A stretch of 21,766 bases of DNA from Shewanellaceae bacterium UBA2521 (GCA_002341165.1 DDNL01000046.1:1-21766), one strand, 5' to 3'. Positions 8,801-16,537 are shown, counted from the stretch's first letter. Program-made: numbers and translations. Notes: generated by a model from the letters alone, not told the origin.

Positions 8801-9065
8801 GTAGCTCAGATTTAAGTTGATAGAGATAGGGTGAAGCTTGTCTATGGGTAAAATAAGCGCTCTTGCCTACATCAACAGAAGCATAAAAGTCAGAGCGAAC
8901 AAAATGCCCGCCCAATTGATTTATAGAATCCATATAAGCATGATGTACATTCGCCATGGCAGGTAGAGTCATGTGTCCTACCATAGTGAAAATTAAAAGT
9001 CCTGATAAGAAACGTTGGCTCAATGAAGGCTTATCTTCTTGGATGTTTCTTTTTTTATATTCCAT
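5820..9065 (-). CDS. TpsA/FHA (CdiA-like) C-terminal half with its own signal peptide; toxin tip lost
   Basis: 1081 residues. AGGA lies about 10 nt upstream, and the start is 20 bp after the stop of the gene at 9086-13759, so the two form an operon. Residues 1-39 are a signal peptide (FLSGLLIFTMVGHMTLPAMA). Residues about 60-230 match the conserved central segment of filamentous haemagglutinins (SPYL, LGKRFGD.F.ES.LIR.Q, FFEGFTSE, then I.W.E). Residues about 230-620 are beta-helix repeats (L.I.AQ.G, V.AG.NF). Residues about 650-720 resemble DUF637 (MPGYEWMGEV, W..V......W.YDKKQLSP, then a hydrophobic stretch). Residues 711-751 are an Ala/Gly tandem tract. Residues about 890-986 are pre-toxin-like (HATVGCALGAA, GGCGAGATGAVIGE). 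No toxin follows, only a shifted HINT remnant. Cell-surface display or secretion is inferred; contact-dependent killing activity is doubtful. Confidence 0.88.
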   Translation of the reverse strand: MEYKKRNIQEDKPSLSQRFLSGLLIFTMVGHMTLPAMANVHHAYMDSINQLGGHFVRSDFYASVDVGKSAYFTHRQASPYLYQLKSELQPYWKAIDYDTGYFYQQMKRLGFTESVLGKRFGDHFLESELIRRQMVYLLNRTFFEGFTSEVEQNKALYDNALAYAQENELNFGTPLSINTLITKNMIWPEIKVNAEGQSYVVPVLYLTKDTLLQQRIKGLEVSVGGTAIIKDYQNITFENAKIRSMEKMLVNAKSNVYATRSQFDAEGDVLFQAGGQISNLSSEIKGQNLIFIAQKIQQGTLLLAQKSGGYSESTDTIARIQALGDLTIHTAQGFILQGGWLDAQQDIKLNIGGQAQLTSLKMLHQSRYKHGFSNVSNHLLSQVHAGGNFFIDGKWGVKIEGTEVDAQNITLESEFGVVLIASVHACDEMEHKQGSTESEYQQCELLRSRLRAQESLKILAESGLVIIGSEISATQGNVEMLAEKGIQIINDKRFDSFHSKYRSGDVKSEDLVLREKVVQALIQAGKDIKVKSNSGDVLIKSSHFNPAGTTHLSAKKQVILQADKDVEQEMHTFESQGFFVMQNEGHGFKHISAVYNQFGGAGIEMPSGQQVLIDYGCKNSRYVSNIKDMNRELKRDSSCSSEQVISKLSSMPGYEWMGEVPKKYPTQWHEVKEVIDEWHYDKKQLSPQFAAIVALAVTIALTIATGGVGAAAGGSAAGGAAAGGAAAGGAAAGSAAAGSAVAGGAAAGGAAAGVGISKSIALSMGLTGTAATATAGVITAIAVKASQTLLAGNDLGETLDELTDSDFLESLAVQALTASALEGLTKALDGFSEMTGLDGLEKITEFSDLADLSKVMDQITYMALESGVRASLDFGIHGLSSGDWDSDRWRNTFKVSAMTSSINMIGELAASSIHEQAAEFVKSGESDALLKAITHATVGCALGAAKTAVGNHFTSDDASVAGGCGAGATGAVIGEFVNDYLLSSEAKDSGFQSVEEAMNDSDFVLKVIEMEKLNINIGKLGAAVTAAFVGLDAQTAANTADNAARNNMRWSAISATFAIHDQHQAGRKVSPDNIIIDKVNN
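6811..6930 (-). repeat. Eight-copy 15-bp tandem repeat (VNTR) coding Ala/Gly pentapeptides
   Basis: Eight consecutive 15-bp units of plus-strand form GCTGCTGCACCTCCT with one to four changes in some copies, followed by a degenerate ninth at 6931-6945. On the coding strand they specify GG[SA]A[AV] pentapeptides inside the protein at 5820-9065, just after the DUF637-like segment. Because the unit is a multiple of three, slippage changes length without breaking the frame. Confidence 0.9.
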
Positions 9066-9085
9066 AATAAAAAATCCTGCCTTGT

Positions 9086-12000
9086 TTATAGTTTTGCTTG
9101 ATCGAGGAAGATTCTAGCTTCTTCATTTAATGTTTCTTTTTTATATTGATGTGGTTGACCATAACCATCTGTTCTATTTAAGACTTTAATAGAAAAATCA
9201 TGGTGCCCAGCAGCATGTAATTTTCGACCTACAACTAAAGCGCTGAACATAGGGTTATCTTGGTGTGTCGTTCCTGCTTTGCGATAGCAGTATTTTTCGC
9301 CTAGTGCATTACTAACTTCGGTGAACGATTTTGTACAGGCCTCACCTGTTTTAAAGGTTGCAAACCATACTCTACGATAAATAGGTTGAAGTTTTTGCAA
9401 TGCAAAGGCTGTAGAGTTGTAATTCAGCGTGTAGGTCTCAATATCGACTTTATCCGCATTCAGTGAAAAATCACGTTGTACTTCCAAAAACCCCATCGTG
9501 TTTTTCATCGCATCGCTTTTTAATATGAAGTCTTGCTCAACCGTGATGCGTCCTGCAGGAGAGCTGATGGTATTGATATCTTCTGACTCTGTAATAAAAC
9601 CTGACTTATAGAGTTCACTATCTGTGATTTTAAGGACTTGTTGAATACATTCATTGTGAGTATAAGTACCGACCACTGATCTTTGATGTTCGAGGCTTGC
9701 ACGATAACCACACTCGGTTTCAATACGAATACGATAACGCTCATTAAAAAATTCAGGTGCATTCATGAATAGGCTGCCACCTATTTTTAAAAATGCAGAA
9801 CCATTTATAAATTTTGAAGTTAAGGCAAATTGTGCGTTTTGCTGTACAACAATCGCAGTATTATCAAAGTCAGCATTGTAATAGAGACGGTTTTCTGGAC
9901 CCGTTCGTCTCAGCTTTTCCAAGTGATAAGGGTTTACATTTTCAAATGTAGGTGCTTCGGCCTTCATGGTCACTGCATAGATTTTTGCGGTCGATCGCTT
10001 AACTTCCTCTCTATATTGCGTATTTTGATAACGGAAATAAGTCCCAACATCAATGATCGGTCCAGGTGAACGGCGATGACGTCTTAATGGCTCATCACGA
10101 TAGTTAAACTTGGAACCATTACGGATTAAAAACCCTGATTTCAAACCTAACCGCTCAGCAGAAATCACACCACCAAAGCGATTCTCTATACGAGAATCAT
10201 CGTTTCGTGCTTGTAAGGTCATGTAGCCTGTTGCTTTTAAAACACCTTCATTGTACAAATTAGCTGAAAGTGTATGAAGGTTTTTGGCAGCAAGACTACC
10301 TTGGTTAATAATAGAGTTGAGGCTCACCATGTAGATATCTTTGGCTAGAATATGATTGTGATAGGGATAGTAGCGTTTAATCTCACCACGGCGTTTTTTA
10401 TCTGCGACTAAATTAATCTCGATAGCATGGCTTGCATTGAGTTCAACTTGTTCTCCAGCTTCGATAAAGCCATTGAGCACTAAAGCGCCGAGTGTATGAA
10501 TATTTACATTCTCTCGACCTATAACGGCTTGGCCTTGATAATGATTTAAAACGGATGCATCAGACTGAGCCGAAATAAGTCCATCAATATGTAAGTCACC
10601 TTGTTCAGCTAAAGATTGAATAACAATGGAGCCAGCATCTATTCGAGATCCAGGTTGCATAATCAAACTTTTATAGGCTTGAGTTACTTGCAGAGTATCT
10701 GTCCATGATGTGATGTAGTCATAATCAAATCGACCTAATAGAATTTGTATTTTTCCTGAGCCAAATTCCATCGCACCTTGTGGATGACGTTTGATATCAT
10801 CTTTTTCCTCGACACGATAACCATGAAAATTCGTCGAAATATGTGCATGGCTTGTAAGTTGAAGTTGCTGCGTGATGATATCCAATAGTGCGGTATCAGG
10901 TGTGTGTACAGAACCTTTGACTTCGACTTGACCTTCGTTGATACGAATGGTGAGCTTCGAGTCCTTATCTATTAATTTACCTGATGCGAGTACCACTCGA
11001 GGTGTGTGGTCAAAATCACACTTTTCGCAAATAAGCTTATTTTCATGAATCAGAATGACATCAGCAGCATCGCCAAGAATTTTGAAATGCGCATTCACAA
11101 TAGGTCTTTGAACATGTAATACAATAATCGATGCTGGCTTAGTCGAGCTATCCTGAGGATAGTTATTGACCTCGATAACCTCTCCATCCACATCAGCATC
11201 ATCTATTTTGATGACAGCCAAGCCTTGCTCATTTGGCTTTGAAACTTGTAGTTTACGTGCAACGCGCTGATTTTCAAGCTGCTTTACTTGCTGCCCTTGA
11301 TAAACTTTAATATCTGATGATTCTGAATAAGGATCAGCACTTTCAATATGTTCTTGCACACAGCTTCGCTCATCGGCAGTGAACTGTCCTTGTTGACAAA
11401 ACTTAGTAGCTGGAAAATTGGCGTAGGTTTTAGTACATTGCAAACCATCTTGAGTATAGCCATAAGGGCATGTTCGATAGATTTTGAATTGTGCTTTTCT
11501 TTGTATATCAAAGGAATTATAATACGTCCACTGTATAGGCTTTTTCTTAGAACCGCAAAAGAAGCAGCTTCTATATTTTTTCCAACCTGTTACACGCAAT
11601 TGACTTTCTGCATGGGTTAAGCCACTTTTTTTATAGACATATCCATTTTGTTCAAAAGATCCACAATCACGATGGTTGCCGCATTTATAATGGCCTCGTT
11701 TAATGAAATCACCATCCCAGATCACTTGTGTGCCGTCAAATCGAGCATCTTTTCCACGTACAATTTTTTCTTCCCAAGTAAACCGATCCTTCACGAAAGC
11801 ACGAATCACGTAATAAGGTTCACATACACCTTGTCCATCATGTCGGTATCCTGCTGGACAGGCTGCTAGTTTATATGTGCTTGTTGCTCTTTCACATGAT
11901 TGGCTTTGTTTATTTAAGGTATAGTTTTTGGGACATGATTGATAAGATACATCTGTGAAGACAGGTTTGTGGCATGTTAAATCATGAGGGTCAAAGATGA

Positions 12001-13759
12001 GATCAGGATCATCACGATTACATAAATATACAATACCATCACGTCCAAGATGAGATTCACTAGGATCAAAGCAAAGCTCGGTAATAGGATTTAATTTAGA
12101 TCCTTTCGGGCACGATAAAACACTTTTGTTTTGTGTTGTCGCTGTGTTGCGCTTTACACCTTGGTAAATCAAATCGAGCGCTTTTTTTGCTGGAGCATAA
12201 CCTAATATTTCTGCTCTTTGATACCAATCAATCGCAAAGCTAATGTTACGTTTTGTGCCTATACCTTGCTCATATAACCTCGCTAAATCGTATTGCGCTT
12301 CTGGATCTTCTAGGCGGGCAGCTTGGCCATACCAAAAAAAAGCATGCGACTTATTTTGGTTTATGCCTTTGCCTGTTTCATAAGCTTGAGCTATTTTCTT
12401 TTGAGAGATAAGATGGTGTTGTTCTGCTGCTTTCTTATACCAATGTACAGCTTGAACTAAATTAGGATATGTCCCTTGACCAGCTTCATACATTTCAGCT
12501 ACTTTTACTTGCATCATAAGGTGGCCCTTCTGTGCTAGTTTTAAGTATGAATTAAAGGCTTGTTTAAGGTTTTTTTGGACACCTTTGCCTGTTTCATACC
12601 ACCAAGCTATATGTCGTTGAGCTGGGAAGGCATTTAATTTTGCAGCCTTATGCATAAACTCAAAAGCTTTTACATTACTTTGTGGAACATGAAGACCTTG
12701 CTCATACATTATCGCTAGCTGATATAGAGCTAAGGCATGATTTTTTTCAGCGGCTTTCACAAGCCAATTGTAAGCAAGCTGATCACTTTTCTGTATCAAG
12801 CTACCTTCTAAATAGGCCAAACCTAAATGATATTGAGCTGCTGCCTGACCTTGATTAGCTGCTTGCTGATAAAGTTGTAATGACTGGTTTTTATCTTCCC
12901 AGCTTGAAGCATGCTCAGCTAAAATCTTCCCTAAATAAGTTTGTGCTAAAGCATGCCCTTGGTGTGCTGCTTTCTGTAACCAATAACGGGCTTGTTGTAT
13001 ATTTTTCTGTCTTGTTTTACCTTCATAATATATTCGACCTAAGTTGTATTTCCCTTCTACATTATCAGACTCTGCTGCTTTTTTATACCATAACAAAGCG
13101 TCATGATAGCTTTGCGATTGCTCAAAGTGTAAACCTAATTCATTTTGCGCCTTGGCATAGCCTAAGTGAGCTGAGCGCATGAGAAAAGAGAAACTCAGAT
13201 GATGAGCATTGGACCGAAGATGAGTATTTTTTTTATATCCATGGGCAGTTTGGTATGCAGCTCCAGGATGTCCATTTTTTGCTGCTTTCTCAAACCAAGT
13301 AAGTGCTGATGATTCATTTTTTGGTAAGCCTCTACCTAGAAGATAGCGTAAGCCTAGCTGATACTGCGCATCGGCTATATTTTTTTTCCACTTTGTGTTG
13401 GTAGAATGTATAGGATACTGCGCTACTTTATGGATCCATTGTACTGTTTTTTGTTCGTTAGGCTGAACACCTTGACCTTGTTCATAAATCGTTGCGCTGA
13501 TGATTTGAGCTCCAATATCTCCTTGCTTTGCTGCTTTCTCTAACCAATAAGCTGACTGAGCTAAATGAGGTGATACATCTTCATATCCATTACGATAAAT
13601 CATACCGAGCTGATACTGAGCTGCTTTTGTACCTTGCTCTGCGGCTTGTTTTAAAGCATTGAATTGTGTGCTGTGTTGATAGGATTGGCCGTAGGTAGAA
13701 AAAGCCATAGACAAATATAAAGTACTAAATAGATAAAAAATAAAATTTACTTTTTTCAT
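9086..13759 (-). CDS. Sel1-solenoid / Cys-rich / degenerate TPS domain / FHA beta-helix protein
   Basis: 1557 residues from the ATG at 13759. This start has AAGGA 10 nt upstream and begins a signal peptide (MKKVNFIFYLFSTLYLSMAF); an in-frame ATG at 13837 lacks both. About 14 Sel1-like repeats span residues 30-535. A Cys-rich segment follows (about 545-805) with recurring CP.GY....G..C units and CFFCGSKKK. Residues about 875-1000 match the core of the haemagglutination-activity (TPS) domain: ADVIL, CEKCDFDHTPRVVLASGK and the following G.V.V.G block. The usual NPNGI motif is replaced by HENKL, and the domain's front is missing. The rest is FHA-type beta-helix (ITVEQDFIL, LSANLYNEGVLKATGYMTLQ). 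TpsA proteins normally carry the TPS domain right after the signal peptide, so the Sel1 insertion is exceptional. No TpsB gene is in the window. Confidence 0.9.
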   Translation of the reverse strand: MKKVNFIFYLFSTLYLSMAFSTYGQSYQHSTQFNALKQAAEQGTKAAQYQLGMIYRNGYEDVSPHLAQSAYWLEKAAKQGDIGAQIISATIYEQGQGVQPNEQKTVQWIHKVAQYPIHSTNTKWKKNIADAQYQLGLRYLLGRGLPKNESSALTWFEKAAKNGHPGAAYQTAHGYKKNTHLRSNAHHLSFSFLMRSAHLGYAKAQNELGLHFEQSQSYHDALLWYKKAAESDNVEGKYNLGRIYYEGKTRQKNIQQARYWLQKAAHQGHALAQTYLGKILAEHASSWEDKNQSLQLYQQAANQGQAAAQYHLGLAYLEGSLIQKSDQLAYNWLVKAAEKNHALALYQLAIMYEQGLHVPQSNVKAFEFMHKAAKLNAFPAQRHIAWWYETGKGVQKNLKQAFNSYLKLAQKGHLMMQVKVAEMYEAGQGTYPNLVQAVHWYKKAAEQHHLISQKKIAQAYETGKGINQNKSHAFFWYGQAARLEDPEAQYDLARLYEQGIGTKRNISFAIDWYQRAEILGYAPAKKALDLIYQGVKRNTATTQNKSVLSCPKGSKLNPITELCFDPSESHLGRDGIVYLCNRDDPDLIFDPHDLTCHKPVFTDVSYQSCPKNYTLNKQSQSCERATSTYKLAACPAGYRHDGQGVCEPYYVIRAFVKDRFTWEEKIVRGKDARFDGTQVIWDGDFIKRGHYKCGNHRDCGSFEQNGYVYKKSGLTHAESQLRVTGWKKYRSCFFCGSKKKPIQWTYYNSFDIQRKAQFKIYRTCPYGYTQDGLQCTKTYANFPATKFCQQGQFTADERSCVQEHIESADPYSESSDIKVYQGQQVKQLENQRVARKLQVSKPNEQGLAVIKIDDADVDGEVIEVNNYPQDSSTKPASIIVLHVQRPIVNAHFKILGDAADVILIHENKLICEKCDFDHTPRVVLASGKLIDKDSKLTIRINEGQVEVKGSVHTPDTALLDIITQQLQLTSHAHISTNFHGYRVEEKDDIKRHPQGAMEFGSGKIQILLGRFDYDYITSWTDTLQVTQAYKSLIMQPGSRIDAGSIVIQSLAEQGDLHIDGLISAQSDASVLNHYQGQAVIGRENVNIHTLGALVLNGFIEAGEQVELNASHAIEINLVADKKRRGEIKRYYPYHNHILAKDIYMVSLNSIINQGSLAAKNLHTLSANLYNEGVLKATGYMTLQARNDDSRIENRFGGVISAERLGLKSGFLIRNGSKFNYRDEPLRRHRRSPGPIIDVGTYFRYQNTQYREEVKRSTAKIYAVTMKAEAPTFENVNPYHLEKLRRTGPENRLYYNADFDNTAIVVQQNAQFALTSKFINGSAFLKIGGSLFMNAPEFFNERYRIRIETECGYRASLEHQRSVVGTYTHNECIQQVLKITDSELYKSGFITESEDINTISSPAGRITVEQDFILKSDAMKNTMGFLEVQRDFSLNADKVDIETYTLNYNSTAFALQKLQPIYRRVWFATFKTGEACTKSFTEVSNALGEKYCYRKAGTTHQDNPMFSALVVGRKLHAAGHHDFSIKVLNRTDGYGQPHQYKKETLNEEARIFLDQAKL

Positions 13760-14318
13760 GAAGACTAAATCCTTTTTTTTAATTTTTTCAACAATAATAA
13801 CACTTAAATCATAAAAATTAACCTTTTTTTCATACACACCAAAAAAACTACAAAAATACTGTTATTTGTTTTATTGTTAAACTTATGTGTTGTGTTTCAA
13901 ACTTCAAAGCATTAAAAATGTTAACAAATGAGTTTTTGATAGATTCATATAGCTATTATCATTAGATATATTGGGAATAGGTGTTACATCATATATTCAA
14001 AATTAATCATTTAAATTTTTCACGAATAGGTTGCAGAATATATAGATCAATTATTCATCAAACTTGAGTATTGAAAAAAGATACAGCATGAGCAAGATTT
14101 GATCTCATTGAAACTTTTTACAAAGAATAGATAGAAATATAAGCCGGATTTATGACAAGAAATATGAGTAGAGTGAAAAGGATAATTTTATTATAGAATG
14201 AATTTGTGAATCAGATCATTATTCGCCCTATAAATGTAAATCCTATGAACCTAAAGATATCATCAAATATGATATGAAGTACAAAGCGAGGACATAAAGT
14301 CTCACTTTGACTTTTCTA
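13760..14318. other. Gene-poor half of the divergent intergenic region
   Basis: AT-rich, lying between the start of the Sel1-FHA gene and the stop of the double-glycine peptide gene. It contains the AAGGA ribosome site (13770-13774) for the gene starting at 13759. I see no convincing promoter box pair, RNA or intact gene. A short plus-strand open stretch at 14202-14297 is unassigned. Confidence 0.5.
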
Positions 14319-14471
14319 TTAACTGAAAATTTTTTTAAACCATGCTATCATTTTAGCGTACTCTCTTTTCTCCGCTGATTTATTTCTTTGAGTCCATGCT
14401 CTTCCATAATTAACTAGAGGTACCATACCACCATGAATTTCTTTTATTTTTTCTGTGCTTACATATTTCAC
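14319..14471 (-). CDS. Putative double-glycine-leader cationic peptide (microcin/bacteriocin-like)
   Basis: 50 residues from a GTG at 14471. GAGG lies 5 nt upstream, and an in-frame TAA a few codons further up shows the ORF is complete rather than a fragment. Residues 1-15, MKYVSTEKIKEIHGG, fit the double-glycine leader consensus: Gly-Gly at -2/-1, Ile at -4, Ile at -7, Ser at -11 and Val at -12. The 15-residue length equals that of the colicin V leader. Such leaders are cleaved by PCAT (peptidase-containing) ABC transporters during export. The predicted 35-residue core (MVPLVNYGRAWTQR...) has eight Lys/Arg and two Glu (net about +6). It has aromatic residues at 22, 26, 38, 44, 45 and 49 and an amphipathic C-terminus (AKMIAWFKKIFS). 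It has no Cys. An antimicrobial or signalling peptide is inferred. No transporter or immunity gene is in the window. Confidence 0.6.
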   Translation of the reverse strand: MKYVSTEKIKEIHGGMVPLVNYGRAWTQRNKSAEKREYAKMIAWFKKIFS

Positions 14472-14485
14472 TTTTACCTCATTTA

Positions 14486-14508
14486 TGATTAAAAAAGCAT
14501 ATTAATCA
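14486..14508 (-). repeat. Hairpin immediately upstream of the peptide gene's ribosome site
   Basis: TGATTAA (14486-14492) and TTAATCA (14502-14508) are exact reverse complements with a 9-nt loop. The base is about 5 nt from the GAGG on the minus strand. It could shape translation initiation or serve as an operator; in such AT-rich DNA chance is possible. Confidence 0.3.
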
Positions 14509-14540
14509 ATACTTTATTGTTTCATAAGACAGTTCAAATC

Positions 14541-14565
14541 ACAATTAAACCTTATAACTAATTGT
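14541..14565. repeat. 7-bp inverted repeat in the divergent control region
   Basis: ACAATTA (14541-14547) and TAATTGT (14559-14565) flank an 11-nt spacer. The spacing could suit a dimeric regulator between the two divergent genes, but no regulator is visible and chance is possible. Confidence 0.25.
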
Positions 14566-14720
14566 ATATTTAACTTACCCTTAAATTTTATATCATCTAC
14601 TGATTATGCCTGTCAATGGTGATAAAAAAAACAGGATAGCTAGGATTAATTTATTTTTTCTGAAAACTCTTGAGGGATTTTGTTAAAAAAATAAAAAAAA
14701 AGTAATTTTTTTAAAAAAAT

Positions 14721-14749
14721 TTGACTTCATTTGTTCTGATATGTATCAT
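14721..14749 (+). promoter_or_regulatory. Strong sigma-70 promoter for the gene at 14780
   Basis: TTGACT (14721-14726), exactly 17 nt, TATCAT (14744-14749); each hexamer matches consensus at 5/6. The predicted start near 14757 leaves a leader of about 23 nt with AAGGA at 14769-14773. Confidence 0.7.
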
Positions 14750-14779
14750 TTTTAAAAGTTAAATTAACAAGGATGGTTT

Positions 14780-16537
14780 GTGCATAAGCTGTTTGTAACT
14801 ATTTTAATTTCAGATAATTTAGATAATTTATACGATAAAAGTGATATCTCTTTTAGTCAATATTTGCTCAATAAAGCTTATACAACAGACAAGTCTAAAC
14901 TAATTGATGTCATTTACTTCTCACCAAGTAATAAGTCATTCTTATCGGAAAATGAAGAACTCGGTTACGCTTTAACTTATGATATGCTATTGCTTGAGAA
15001 AGATGTAGAGTTCAATAACACCATTCAGCTCTTAGGCATTTCAATTCCAACACAAATGTTCAATAAGGATGTATATCCTTCTAATACATTTAGTCCTTTT
15101 CAACTTATCGCTGGAAAAAAATCCAATAACTATAAATCATCAATTTTAAGTACATGTACAAATTTAGATTGTTTTACCAATCAGCAGAGAGTTCTTTTTG
15201 ATTCAATAGAAGTTGAATATATACCTTCTAAGGAAGTTGATGTAGCACCGTATTATCTTCACGGTGGTTATCATATTAAAATAAAACTACTTCCTTTTGG
15301 GCATACAAACCTTCTTCATGAGCTTGAGCATCCTTCGACTGATACTGCGAAAGCCATGAGCTTGCCGATTTTCAATCCCACCACGATGGAAGTGCATACT
15401 TATTTTTCGCAAAATAATAGTCTATGCCAATTAAATCGAGCTAAAGCACTTACTTTAGGCCAGATAAACATTGATGATTATTATAATCTGATCATTGATC
15501 AGATGATGCCTGTTTTGGATCAAGACGGTTTAGTTCGAGATCAGTCTGTTTGTGATATGCGATCTAGAGGGCTAACGAAACGTGTATTTTATTATGATCA
15601 AATGAAGAATCATATACACAAGTTCTTTTCTGATATTCAAATCATGGCTAATAATGGTGACGCAACAAGCCAACAAAAGCTCGGTCAATTTTTATATGAA
15701 TCAGGAGATATCTCTGGTGGCGTGAGTTGGATGACTAAATCGGCACTACAAGGTCATCCTATCGACGAGAGCTACATAGGTGACTTTTTTTTATACGGTA
15801 TAGTGTTACCACAAAATGATAAATCAGCAGCATTATTTTACGCGAACGCAGCCCATAAATTTTATAGTACTGCACAAGAAAAATTAGCCACGATGTACTT
15901 AACAGGTACAGGCGTCATTTCGAATGACTCAGAAGCACTTAAGTGGTTCAAGCAAGCAGCAGGACAGAATAAAACAGAGTCTCAATATAGAACTGGACTC
16001 ATGTACCATAAAGGCCAAGGCACAAATTCAAATCTCAATTTAGCTCAATTCTGGTATGAAAAAGCAGCGGAACAAGGGCACCTAGATGCCATGAGTGACT
16101 TGGGACAATTACATATTACAAAACAAAATACAGAAATCGGAATTAAGTATACGCGTCGTGCAGCTGATGCTGGTTTACCGAGAGCTATGTTTAATATGAG
16201 CATAACATATGCTCATGGATTAGGCGTGAATAAAAATCAAGACCTTCATATTCAATGGCTCACTCGAGCTGCAAAAGCAGGCTTTATGAATGCACAATTT
16301 AATTTAGCATCTTTATACCATATCAGTTCAGCTGTACCTCATGATTACAGCAAAGCAATAAATTGGTATAAACAAGCAGCTATACAGGGTAACAAGGGTT
16401 CAATACACAATCTAATACAAATTTATAAAAATGGACCTACTTCAATCGCAGATAATACACAAGCCACATATTGGACAAAAATTTTACAATCTTCAACAGA
16501 AAATGAACCCGATCCTTATCATTTAATTAAGGAATAA
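14780..16537 (+). CDS. Sel1-repeat paralogue of the 4047-5564 protein with a shortened signal peptide
   Basis: 585 residues from a GTG at 14780, with AAGGA 6 nt upstream and an in-frame stop (TAA, 14765) shortly before, so no earlier start is possible. Residues about 12-275 share the unrecognised domain of the protein at 4047-5564: QYLLNKAY, NEE.GYA.TYD.L...KD, PYYLHGGYHIK..LLP (near 162), CQLNRAKAL.LG...IDDYY (near 215). Matching motifs sit about 24 residues closer to the N-terminus than in that protein, and almost all of the signal peptide is gone. Only HKLFVTILIS precedes DNLDNLYD, which is encoded by a 9-bp tandem duplication (GATAATTTA twice). Residues about 287-560 carry seven or so diverged Sel1 repeats. 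Export is therefore doubtful; the gene may be cytoplasmic or decaying despite a good promoter. Confidence 0.88.
   Translation: MHKLFVTILISDNLDNLYDKSDISFSQYLLNKAYTTDKSKLIDVIYFSPSNKSFLSENEELGYALTYDMLLLEKDVEFNNTIQLLGISIPTQMFNKDVYPSNTFSPFQLIAGKKSNNYKSSILSTCTNLDCFTNQQRVLFDSIEVEYIPSKEVDVAPYYLHGGYHIKIKLLPFGHTNLLHELEHPSTDTAKAMSLPIFNPTTMEVHTYFSQNNSLCQLNRAKALTLGQINIDDYYNLIIDQMMPVLDQDGLVRDQSVCDMRSRGLTKRVFYYDQMKNHIHKFFSDIQIMANNGDATSQQKLGQFLYESGDISGGVSWMTKSALQGHPIDESYIGDFFLYGIVLPQNDKSAALFYANAAHKFYSTAQEKLATMYLTGTGVISNDSEALKWFKQAAGQNKTESQYRTGLMYHKGQGTNSNLNLAQFWYEKAAEQGHLDAMSDLGQLHITKQNTEIGIKYTRRAADAGLPRAMFNMSITYAHGLGVNKNQDLHIQWLTRAAKAGFMNAQFNLASLYHISSAVPHDYSKAINWYKQAAIQGNKGSIHNLIQIYKNGPTSIADNTQATYWTKILQSSTENEPDPYHLIKE

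Larger units (their letters stand above)
14472..14779. other. Divergent control region between the peptide gene and the plus-strand operon
   Basis: About 308 bp, very AT-rich. It holds the GAGG ribosome site and a 7-bp hairpin just upstream of the peptide gene (14486-14508), a second 7-bp inverted repeat (14541-14565) and a strong promoter for the plus-strand gene (14721-14749). I see no additional gene. Confidence 0.6.

Noticed and set aside
13760..13837. Longer N-terminus for the Sel1-FHA protein from ATG 13837
   Set aside because: No ribosome site, and it would bury the signal peptide behind 26 charged residues; ATG 13759 has AAGGA and starts the signal peptide.
14202..14297. Plus-strand open stretch reading SDHYSPYKCKSYEPKDIIKY with no start codon
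   Set aside because: The composition looks protein-like, but it is bounded by stops, has no start or ribosome site, and matches nothing I know. It may be a decayed fragment or chance.
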